Part shown: piece after piece, positions 8,272 to 16,058 of the stretch
Layout: the number at the start of each line of letters is the position of its first letter
Position numbering within the stretch: position 1 is the stretch's first letter
Assembly (NCBI RefSeq): GCF_002906575.1
Contig: NZ_CP026309.1
Location: 1,550,001 to 1,614,000, forward strand
From: Salinigranum rubrum
GTDB taxonomy: Archaea; Halobacteriota; Halobacteria; Halobacteriales; Haloferacaceae
Reading direction: 5' to 3'
Length of the DNA: 64,000 nucleotides
Notes under the pieces: model-generated
Told to the model about the DNA's origin: nothing
Seen by the model: the letters and a program-made list of their open reading frames with translations, nothing else
Databases searched by the model: none
Program-made: the position numbers and the translations under genes

Positions 8272-9953
8272 TGGCGACGGAGCACGGCTCGGCGCGTCTC
8301 TCGGAAGAACTCAAGCGACACGCCGCACGGTGGGACCACCTCCGGGACCACCTCAAACGGTTCAAGAAGATCACGGGCGAGTATCCGTTGCTCGTGGACG
8401 AACCCGGCGACTACGAGTCGCGGCGTCCGAACGTGCTCTATCACCTCGGCGGACCCGTTTACGTCCAGATCTACGGGAACATCGGCGAGGACACCAAGTA
8501 CTACACTATCGAACCGGAACTCGACGAGGAGGAACGGCAGGTCTTCGAAGACGTCAAGGACAAGATCCTAGAGTACAGCGTCCACCAGCCGGCGCCGGAG
8601 TCTGACACCGACTACGAGGAGCGCATCGAGTCGCTCCTCGACGAGGTCGTGACCGTCAGCGAGCCGATTCCGGAGGAAGAACAGACGTCGCTCCAGCAGC
8701 TGAAGTCGCGGCTCAACCTGGGCCGCATCACCGTCTCGGAGACGACGTACGAGAAGATGCGCTACCGGCTCGTCCGCGACATCGTGGGGTTGGGCCCGCT
8801 CGAACCCATCATGAGCGACCCGGAGAACGAGGACATTCACGTCATCGGGCCCACCCAGGTCGACGTCGACCACGGGACCTTCGGTCTCTTGGAGACGACC
8901 GTCGAGTGGGACTCGTTCGAATCGTTCGACAACTGGCTCCGGAACATGGGCGAACGGATCGGCGACCCCGTCTCCGACGCCCACCCCATCGTCGACTCGA
9001 CGCTCCCCGACGGGTCGCGTATCAACATCATCTACTCGGACGACATCTCGCTGAAAGGCTCCTCGCTCACGATTCGACAGAGCGAGGGCGTCCCGCTGTC
9101 GATCTTCCAGATCACGAAGTGGGCGACGCTGTCGCCGCAGCTCGCGGCGTACCTGTGGGTCGCTCTGGAGAACGAGCGGACGGTGTTCGTCGTCGGCGAG
9201 ACGGCGTCGGGGAAGACGACGACGCTGAACGCGATGCTGTCGTTCATCCCGCAGGACTCGAAGATCTACACGGCGGAAGACACCGCCGAGGTGCTGCCGC
9301 CGCACAACACGTGGCAGCAACTTCTCACCCGGGAGGGACGCGGCGCCGACTCCGAGGTGGACATGTTCGACCTCGTCGCCGCGGCGCTTCGCTCCCGTCC
9401 GGACTACATCATCGTGGGTGAGGTTCGCGGTGAGGAGGGGCGGATGGCGTTCCAGGCGGCGCAGACGGGTCACCCGGTCATCCTCACCTTCCACGCGAGC
9501 GACATCGTCTCGATGATCCAGCGCTTTACCGGCGACCCGATCAACATCCCCGAGACGTTCATGGACAACGCCGACATCGCGCTCTTTCAGAACCGGGTCC
9601 GGAGGGGCGACGACATCCTCCGTCGCGTGACGAGCGTCGTCGAGATCGAAGGGTACTCCAAGGAGATGGGCGGGGTCGTCACCCGCGAGGTGTTCTACTG
9701 GGACCCCGTCGAGGACGAGATCGTCTTCCAGGGGATGAACAACTCCTACATCATGGAGGAGAAGGTCGCATCGCTGCTCGGCTACTCCGACACGCGAAAG
9801 ATCTACGAGGACATCGAGTTCCGCGCGGAGATCATCCGCCGCTCCATTCAGGAGAACATCCTCGGCTACCACGACGTGAACGAGGTCATCCGTGACTTCC
9901 AGCGCGATGGGGTCGAGGGCCTCCCGTTCGACATGGCCTCCGTGAGACGATGA
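8271..9953 (+). CDS. arlI: ArlI (FlaI), archaellum assembly and rotation ATPase
   Basis: Type II/IV secretion-family hexameric ATPase of 560 residues. It has Walker A GETASGKTTT near residue 306, an Asp box, and Walker B YIIVGEVRGEEG near residue 380 followed by GHPVILTFHAS. The long N-terminal domain (residues 1-200) is typical of haloarchaeal FlaI. It powers both filament assembly and rotation together with ArlJ. Its ATG overlaps the arlH stop (TGATG). Confidence 0.95.
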   Translation: MATEHGSARLSEELKRHAARWDHLRDHLKRFKKITGEYPLLVDEPGDYESRRPNVLYHLGGPVYVQIYGNIGEDTKYYTIEPELDEEERQVFEDVKDKILEYSVHQPAPESDTDYEERIESLLDEVVTVSEPIPEEEQTSLQQLKSRLNLGRITVSETTYEKMRYRLVRDIVGLGPLEPIMSDPENEDIHVIGPTQVDVDHGTFGLLETTVEWDSFESFDNWLRNMGERIGDPVSDAHPIVDSTLPDGSRINIIYSDDISLKGSSLTIRQSEGVPLSIFQITKWATLSPQLAAYLWVALENERTVFVVGETASGKTTTLNAMLSFIPQDSKIYTAEDTAEVLPPHNTWQQLLTREGRGADSEVDMFDLVAAALRSRPDYIIVGEVRGEEGRMAFQAAQTGHPVILTFHASDIVSMIQRFTGDPINIPETFMDNADIALFQNRVRRGDDILRRVTSVVEIEGYSKEMGGVVTREVFYWDPVEDEIVFQGMNNSYIMEEKVASLLGYSDTRKIYEDIEFRAEIIRRSIQENILGYHDVNEVIRDFQRDGVEGLPFDMASVRR

Positions 9954-9956
9954 CAG

Positions 9957-11699
9957 ATGGGACAGAGTACGAACGTCGCGACAGGAACCGCCCGGCTCAA
10001 GGAGTTCACCGACTCCGTCTGGGACTCCTACCAGCGGATGCCGATGCAGATAGAGCGGTATCTCCTCTTGGTGATCTCGCCGGCCGTGCTGTTCTTCCTG
10101 CTGTTGACGTTCGCGTCGGTCGTGCTCCCGCTCCCCCTCCTGGTCCGGCTTCCGATCTTCTTCCTCGGCACGCTGATCGTGGCGACGGCCGTCCTCTACC
10201 CCCGACTCCTCGTCGAGCAACAGCGACGCGGGCTCGAGAACCAGATTCACCTGCTCATCACCCACATGACGGTGCTGTCGACGACGAACATCGACCGCGT
10301 CGAGGTGTTCCGCGCGCTCGCACGCGAGCAGGAGTACGGCGAACTGGCGACGGAGATGAACCGCATCGTTCAGCTCGTCGATACGTGGAACCAGTCGCTC
10401 GACGACGCGTGCAAGCGGCGTGCCCGGGAGGTGCCATCGAAACCGATGGCTGACTTCCTCGACCGGCTCGCGTACTCGCTGAACGCCGGCCAGGGCATCG
10501 ACGACTTCCTTCTCGGCGAGCAGGAGGCGATGATCCAGTCGTACATCACCGTCTACGAGGGCGCACTGGAGAACATCGAGGTGATGAAGGACCTCTACCT
10601 CTCGATGATCCTCTCGATGACGTTCGCGCTCATCAACGCCATCGTCCTCCCCATCCTCACGGGAATGGACGCCACGATGACCGTTCTCGCGGTCATCGTC
10701 ATGTTCGTCTTCGTTCAGCTCGGCTTCTACATCGTCATGCGGACGATGTCGCCGTACGACCCGGTCTGGTACCTCCAAGAGGAGTACCGGACGAAACCCG
10801 TCCGCCAGGTCGACATCAGCCTCTACGGCGCGGTCGGGCTGTCGCTCCTCCTCATCCTCGCGCTCGCGCTGGGGACGCTCGGCCTCACGCCCGTCGGGCG
10901 CGCGATGCGCGGCGTCCTCATCGGCGTGCCGATTCCCATCCTGATGTCGGCGCCGCTGACGCCCCTCGCGATTCCGGGTATCCTCGCACGCCGCCAGGAG
11001 AACTCGATCAAGGGACGGGACAGCGAGTTCCCCGGATTCATCCGCGCGCTCGGCTCCTCGGAGAGCGCGAAGCAGGCGACGACTTCCGCGGTGTTGCAGA
11101 CGCTCCGGAAGAAGGACTTCGGCACCCTCTCGCCCGACGTCGACCGGCTGTACACCCGGTTGAAGATGCGCATCGAGCCGACGAGAGCGTGGTTCTACTT
11201 CACCGCCGAGAGCGGGTCGTATCTCATCCAGAAGTTCTCCGAGATGTACCTCGTCGGGCGGCAGATGGGTGGCAGCCCGAAGCAGCTCGGCGAACTCATC
11301 AGCCGGAACATGAACGAGGTGCTCCAGCTTCGCCGCCAGCGCCAGCAGGCGACCGTGACGCTCATCGGCGTCCTCTACGGCATCACCGCCTCTGCGGCGT
11401 TCGCGTTCTTCATCGGCCTGGAGGTCGTCGAAATCCTCGTCGACATCTCCGCGCAGATGGACCTCACCGGGACCAACGTCGGGACCATCATCCACGCGGG
11501 CGTGTACGACGTGCCCACCATCGAGTACCTCCTGACGCTCATCATCCTGTTCAACGCGCTGTTGTCCTCGCTGATGATCCGCGTCGTCGACGGCGGTCAC
11601 AAGGCGAACTCCTACCTCCACTTCGTCGTGCTGGCGTGGATCGGCAGCGTCCTCGCCGTCGTGACCTCACATCTCGCGGGAGCACTGATATCTGTATGA
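9957..11699 (+). CDS. arlJ: ArlJ (FlaJ), polytopic membrane platform of the archaellum
   Basis: A 580-residue T2SF-type membrane protein. Hydrophobic segments occur near residues 36-85, 225-265, 290-345 and 465-495 and near the C-terminus, with two large cytoplasmic domains that contact ArlI. It starts 3 bp after arlI and its stop overlaps the start of cheF by ATGA, so cheF is the last gene of the archaellum operon. Confidence 0.95.
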   Translation: MGQSTNVATGTARLKEFTDSVWDSYQRMPMQIERYLLLVISPAVLFFLLLTFASVVLPLPLLVRLPIFFLGTLIVATAVLYPRLLVEQQRRGLENQIHLLITHMTVLSTTNIDRVEVFRALAREQEYGELATEMNRIVQLVDTWNQSLDDACKRRAREVPSKPMADFLDRLAYSLNAGQGIDDFLLGEQEAMIQSYITVYEGALENIEVMKDLYLSMILSMTFALINAIVLPILTGMDATMTVLAVIVMFVFVQLGFYIVMRTMSPYDPVWYLQEEYRTKPVRQVDISLYGAVGLSLLLILALALGTLGLTPVGRAMRGVLIGVPIPILMSAPLTPLAIPGILARRQENSIKGRDSEFPGFIRALGSSESAKQATTSAVLQTLRKKDFGTLSPDVDRLYTRLKMRIEPTRAWFYFTAESGSYLIQKFSEMYLVGRQMGGSPKQLGELISRNMNEVLQLRRQRQQATVTLIGVLYGITASAAFAFFIGLEVVEILVDISAQMDLTGTNVGTIIHAGVYDVPTIEYLLTLIILFNALLSSLMIRVVDGGHKANSYLHFVVLAWIGSVLAVVTSHLAGALISV

Positions 11700-12736
11700 G
11701 CGACGCCCCACAGACCTCGAACACGAGTACGGACCCGAACACGAGCACCGAGACGACCGAGAGCGAACGGAAGAACCAGGCTGCGACGGAAGCCGCCCGG
11801 CGGGAGAAACAGGCTCGCCGGAAGCTGAAGCAGACCAAGTCCGGCGAGACCATCGTCGTCGACTTCGTCGCCAACTTCGTCGCCGGTGGCTCGGGGACGT
11901 TCGAACCGCTCAAGGGGCGCGTGCTGATGAGCGACCGGCGGCTCATCCTCGCGACGTCCGACTCGAAGACCGTCGTCCCGCTCACCTCGGTGTTCGACGT
12001 CGCCGTCGGCCAGGTCCCGGCGGAGGTCGAGGAGTTCTTCGACCACACGGTGATGGTCGGCTACGTCGTCAACGGTATCCAGCGGACGACGGTGGTCGGC
12101 GGCGACCGCGAGACCATCGAGAAGTTCTCCGTCCTCCTGTACCGAGCGACACTCCGGGGGTCGACGGTCGCGCTCAAACACCCCGCGAAGGTCGGCGGAC
12201 GGCTCCAGGACGACCCCGTCCGCGAGGTGGGGCTACGGCTCGACACCGACCAGGTCTCCTTCCCCGGCACGGAAGACCTGACGCTCAGCGACGAGGTGTT
12301 CAGCATCGACCTCGGGAACATCGTCTTCTTCGAGGTGCTCGAACGGACGGTGCTGGAGGAGAAACGGCTCGTCCTCTCCGTTCAGCACGTCACGCAGGAG
12401 CAGACCGTCACGACCGAGGTGTCGATGGGGTCGCGCCGGAAGATGAACATCCTCGGGCGGTACCTCCGGCAGATGTACCACTACCTCGCCTCCGACGTTC
12501 GGAACCTCGACGTCGACGACGACGAACTCGAGGTCCTCGTCGGCATGTACTCGATGGCCGGGATGGGCGACGAAATCGACCTCGCGCCGATGCTCGGGCT
12601 CGAAGAGGCGGAACTCGACGTACACCTCGACTCGCTGCACGAGGACGGCCTCATCGAGAGCGTCGAACCGCCGTACGAACTCACGCCACAGGCACAGTTC
12701 CTCATCAACGAGCGGTTCGAAGACGTCAACTTCTGA
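11696..12736 (+). CDS. cheF: CheF, archaeal adaptor between CheY and the archaellum
   Basis: A 346-residue CheF-family (DUF439-type) protein found only in archaea with taxis. It links CheY/CheC/CheD to the ArlCE switch. The N-terminal 40 residues are a charged, Ser/Thr-rich tail. The conserved domain begins near IVVDFVANFVAGG and shows the RGRVLMSDRRLILAT-like core (as KGRVLMSDRRLILAT). A C-terminal helical/winged region lies at about 265-340 (DDDELEVLVGMYSMAG). The gene overlaps arlJ. A paralogue is at 14384-15247. Confidence 0.88.
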   Translation: MSDAPQTSNTSTDPNTSTETTESERKNQAATEAARREKQARRKLKQTKSGETIVVDFVANFVAGGSGTFEPLKGRVLMSDRRLILATSDSKTVVPLTSVFDVAVGQVPAEVEEFFDHTVMVGYVVNGIQRTTVVGGDRETIEKFSVLLYRATLRGSTVALKHPAKVGGRLQDDPVREVGLRLDTDQVSFPGTEDLTLSDEVFSIDLGNIVFFEVLERTVLEEKRLVLSVQHVTQEQTVTTEVSMGSRRKMNILGRYLRQMYHYLASDVRNLDVDDDELEVLVGMYSMAGMGDEIDLAPMLGLEEAELDVHLDSLHEDGLIESVEPPYELTPQAQFLINERFEDVNF

Positions 12737-12870
12737 CTTCGTCGGCCGCTGACGCCTCCGTGCTCCCTCCTCGTCGCCCACCGCCGCTCCGGGCCCCACA
12801 CTCCGTGAGGCGGGCGTAACGGGAGTCGAGACGCCGGGGCGTTTATGACCGTTCCTCGTCAGTACCACCC

Positions 12871-13005
12871 ATGCAGGGCCGCAGTCACCGCCGACCGCAC
12901 CGACCCCGCTGGGCAAGGAGCACCGTCGACTCCTCCGTCGAGACATCCCGCTCGCGCGACGACCCCGGTCGAGCGACCCACCTCGGCGCGTGGGAGTGGT
13001 CCTGA
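12871..13005 (+). other. possible 44-codon leader frame before the iron-type dehydrogenase
   Basis: The ATG at 12871 lies 27 nt after a TATA-like GTTTATG (12841-12847). It opens 44 codons ending in a TGA at 13003-13005, directly abutting the GTG start of the next gene and in the same frame. The translated product is Arg/Ser-rich and unlike any protein I know, so it may be a leader, the remains of an N-terminal extension, or chance. The rest of 12737-12870 holds nothing I can identify. Confidence 0.25.
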
Positions 13006-14319
13006 GTGCCTTTCGACCGCTCGGTCTCGGCGGACCCACACGACCTCAGCGCCGAGAGCGTCTGGCACATCGACATCCCGGAGGTCCGATTCGGCAGGCA
13101 CGCGGTCGACGAACTCGCGTTCCAGTTTCGAGGGCTCGGTGTCGACAGCGACTCCCGGGGCCTCGTCGTCACCGACGACGGCCTCGTCGCGGCCGGCCAC
13201 GCCGACCGCCTGAGCAGTCACCTCGCCGAGGAGGGGTTCGACGTCGACGTGTACGACGACAGTCAGCGCGAACCGTCCGTCGCCGCAGTCGAAGACTGCA
13301 TCGCGTTCGTCCGAGACGAGACCGACGACGGCTACGACTTCTACGTCGGCCTCGGCGGCGGGAGCTGTATGGACACGGCGAAGACCACCCGGGCGGTCGT
13401 CGCGAACGGCGGCGAACCGCTCGACTACGTCGCCGAACCGACCGGCTCCGGCGAGCCGTTGACCGAGTCCGGCCCGCCGCTGATACTCGTCCCGACGACG
13501 GCGGGGACGGGTGCGGAGATATCTCCGGTCGCCATCCTCTCCGTGCCCGCCGAGGAGACGAAGGAGGGCATTTCGAGCCACCACCTCCGGGCGGACGCGG
13601 CCGTCCTCGACCCGACGCTGACGACGACGCTCCCGCCGGAACTCACCGCGCAGACGGCCATGGACGCGCTCGGACACGCCATCGAGGGGTACACCACGCA
13701 CGCGTACGACTCCCTGCTGCGTGCGACCGACCCCGGCGCGCGTCCGGTCTACGCCGGCCGAACCCCGCTGACGGAGATGTTCTCGCGGAAGGCTATTCGA
13801 CTCCTCTCCGAACACGTTCGCCCCGCCGTCCACAACGGCGACAACCTCGACGCTCGCGAGAACATGCTTCTGGGCGCGCTGTTCGGCGCGATTTCGGGGC
13901 TCACGGCGGGCGCGAGCCTCTGTCACGCGATGGCGTATCCGGTCGGCAACAGGTATCACACCACGCACGGCGAGACCATCGCGGCCTTGACTCCCGCGAG
14001 CACCATCGACTACAACGCCGCGAGCGACCCCGGTCGCTTCGCCGAAGTCGCGGAACTGTTCGGCGTCGAGACGACCGGTCTCACCGACCGCGAGGCCGCG
14101 GACGCGCTCAAAGCGGAGTATATCCAACTACAGCGGGACCTCGGGGTCCTTCCGAGCGGACTCGCGGAACTCGCCGGTATCACGGCCGACGACGTCGACT
14201 GGCTGGCCGCGCGGACGGTCGACTCCCAGGAGCGACTCCTCCGCTGCAACCCGCGACCCGTGACCGAAGCGGACGTCCGCGAGGTGTTCCTCGACGCGCT
14301 CTCCAACTGGGAGGCGTAG
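13006..14319 (+). CDS. iron-containing alcohol dehydrogenase, hydroxyacid-oxoacid transhydrogenase type
   Basis: A 437-residue group III (Fe) alcohol dehydrogenase. The NAD-binding GGGSCMDTAKT is at about residues 117-127, PTTAGTGAEIS is near 163-173, and the metal-binding His cluster appears in DALGHAIEGY (about 223-232) and in SLCHAMAYPVGN plus YHTTHGE. The closest family I recall is hydroxyacid-oxoacid transhydrogenase, with its insert around AGRTPLTEMFSRKAIRL. The GTG start is forced, because an in-frame TGA immediately precedes it. It sits between two cheF genes but has no known role in taxis. Confidence 0.85.
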   Translation: MPFDRSVSADPHDLSAESVWHIDIPEVRFGRHAVDELAFQFRGLGVDSDSRGLVVTDDGLVAAGHADRLSSHLAEEGFDVDVYDDSQREPSVAAVEDCIAFVRDETDDGYDFYVGLGGGSCMDTAKTTRAVVANGGEPLDYVAEPTGSGEPLTESGPPLILVPTTAGTGAEISPVAILSVPAEETKEGISSHHLRADAAVLDPTLTTTLPPELTAQTAMDALGHAIEGYTTHAYDSLLRATDPGARPVYAGRTPLTEMFSRKAIRLLSEHVRPAVHNGDNLDARENMLLGALFGAISGLTAGASLCHAMAYPVGNRYHTTHGETIAALTPASTIDYNAASDPGRFAEVAELFGVETTGLTDREAADALKAEYIQLQRDLGVLPSGLAELAGITADDVDWLAARTVDSQERLLRCNPRPVTEADVREVFLDALSNWEA

Positions 14320-14383
14320 CCCGACCCGTCGTCTCCGGTATCGGTCTCGGGGTCGAAGACGGGCGTGACGTGGGAGACGGGGT

Positions 14384-15247
14384 TCACTGGTCGGAGATGA
14401 CGTCGCTGGCGATGCTCCGTCCGCGGGCGTTGAGCGTCACCTCGTGTCTGATCCGCACCTCGTTGAGGACGTTGTGGTCGATGAGTCGGACGTACAGTTC
14501 CTCGACCTCGTCGACGTCGACGCCGAGGAACGAGGGGATGTCGAACGGCGACACACCCGAGTACAGCGCCGTGAGCACCTGCTTGTCCGTGTCGGAGAGT
14601 TCGAGCGACACCTCCGACTGCTCTTCGCCCTTGCGGAGGAGCGACTCGAGAAAGGACATCTGCCGGTCCGACCCGGCGATGTACGTCTGGACGCTGGTCT
14701 CCTCGTCGGAGTGTTCGACCTCGACGACGAGGCGGCTGTCGTCGATGATGGTTCGCCGCCCCGTCGTGATGTCGCCGATGTCGTCGAGGCGTATCTCGAC
14801 GAACGTCCCGCTGACGGTCGCCATGCTCACCGCCTCCTCCTCGACTTTCAGTCGGGCGCGCTCCCACTCGGTGTTCTGGACGACGCCCCCCTCGACGGCC
14901 GGGTGCCGGGCGAGGAACGTCCCCTCGTTCAACACCGCGCCGTAGAACTCCTGTTCGAACTCCTCGAACTCCTTCGGGGCGATGAGGATGACGCCCTTCG
15001 GGACGCGCAGCGCGATGTAGTCCGCGACGCTCGCGACGTCCTGATTGACGTCGTACCGGTCTTCGACCCCCTGGATGGCCGACAGCGGGATGGTCTGTTT
15101 GCCGCTGTTCCCCGCGAGGATGAGCCGTCTGTTCGACAGGAGGATGCGTCCGCTCGCCCACGCCGCGTCCTGTATCTCCCGGCCGTTCTTCTCGGCCCGG
15201 AGGAACCGACCGTGACTGTCGGACAGCTTGTACTCCCCCCGTTTCAT
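14384..15247 (-). CDS. cheF2: CheF paralogue (second archaeal taxis adaptor)
   Basis: A 287-residue CheF-family protein with the same fold as the gene at 11696: ASGRILLSNRRLILAGNSGKQTIPLSAIQGV early and the helical C-terminus QVLTALYSGVSPFDIPSFLGV late. It lacks the long charged N-terminal tail of the other copy. It lies 1 bp downstream of cheR in the cheB-A-R-F2 operon. In studied haloarchaea the CheF paralogues are not equivalent; the arrangement here suggests this copy is made with the adaptation enzymes and the other with the motor. Confidence 0.86.
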   Translation of the reverse strand: MKRGEYKLSDSHGRFLRAEKNGREIQDAAWASGRILLSNRRLILAGNSGKQTIPLSAIQGVEDRYDVNQDVASVADYIALRVPKGVILIAPKEFEEFEQEFYGAVLNEGTFLARHPAVEGGVVQNTEWERARLKVEEEAVSMATVSGTFVEIRLDDIGDITTGRRTIIDDSRLVVEVEHSDEETSVQTYIAGSDRQMSFLESLLRKGEEQSEVSLELSDTDKQVLTALYSGVSPFDIPSFLGVDVDEVEELYVRLIDHNVLNEVRIRHEVTLNARGRSIASDVISDQ

Positions 15248-15248
15248 G

Positions 15249-16058
15249 TTAGCGGACGTTGCGGTAGATGCGGAGTCGTTTCTCGACCGGCTCGAACCAC
15301 GACCGGCAGTTCGCGGGGACGGTCTCTGTCATCCCGATCGTGAGGTATCCGTCCGGGCGGAGTCCGGTGCCGAGCGTCTCGAACACGGCGCGCTTGGCGT
15401 TCGAGTCGATGTAGATGAACAGGTTCCGACAGAGGATCAGGTCGAACTCGTCGGGTGGCGACTCCCTGATGAGGTCGCGCCGCTGGAAGGTGACCATTCG
15501 CCGCAGCGACGGGACGACGCGGTAGGAGTTCTCGTCCCGTTCGATGTAGCGCCCGTAGTCGCCGATCGGCGCCAGCTGTTCTTCCAGGTCGTTCGTCTCG
15601 GAGGCGTGGTACTCGCCGCGGGTGGCCTTCCGGAGTATCTCCCGTTTGATGTCCGTCCCGGTGATGCGGATCCGGTCCTCCCGCACCTGGGGGTCGTCGT
15701 GCGCGAGCATCGCCAGCGAGTACGCCTCGCGGCCGTCCGAACAGGCCGCACTCCACACCTTCGTCCGACCCGTAGCCGTGAGTTCCCGGAGCACCGGCCG
15801 GAGCGCCTCCCACACGTCGGGGTTGCGGAAGAAGGAGGTGACGTTGACGCTCAGCGTGTCGAGCAGTTCCTGCTGTTCGCCGTCGTCGGCCTCCAGAAGG
15901 CGCTGGTACGCGCGGTAGCCGTCGGTGTCGTTCCGGCGCATCCGCGCCGAGATGCGTCGGTCGAGGTACGCGTCGTTGTACATCGACGTGGCGAAGCCCA
16001 TCGACTCCTCGATGTACGCGAGGAGTCGGTCGAAGCCCCGGCCTCTCGCCGCGGACAT
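15249..16058 (-). CDS. cheR: CheR, chemoreceptor glutamate methyltransferase
   Basis: SAM-dependent enzyme of 269 residues that methylates receptor glutamates during adaptation. The helical N-terminal domain (residues 1-75) ends with VNVTSFFRNPDVWE, a hallmark of CheR. The SAM pocket is VWSAACSDGREAYSLAM (about 100-116) and the late motif is FDLILCRNLFIYID (about 205-218). Its start overlaps the cheA stop (TGATG), so translation is coupled. Confidence 0.94.
   Translation of the reverse strand: MSAARGRGFDRLLAYIEESMGFATSMYNDAYLDRRISARMRRNDTDGYRAYQRLLEADDGEQQELLDTLSVNVTSFFRNPDVWEALRPVLRELTATGRTKVWSAACSDGREAYSLAMLAHDDPQVREDRIRITGTDIKREILRKATRGEYHASETNDLEEQLAPIGDYGRYIERDENSYRVVPSLRRMVTFQRRDLIRESPPDEFDLILCRNLFIYIDSNAKRAVFETLGTGLRPDGYLTIGMTETVPANCRSWFEPVEKRLRIYRNVR

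Noticed and set aside
8568-11621. A 1017-codon open frame on the minus strand across arlI and arlJ, and other long antisense frames (for example 2516-3697, 16385-18349).
   Set aside because: They are shadows caused by GC-rich codon third positions; translated proteins are Arg/Val/Asp-rich without domains, while the sense strand has clear known proteins.
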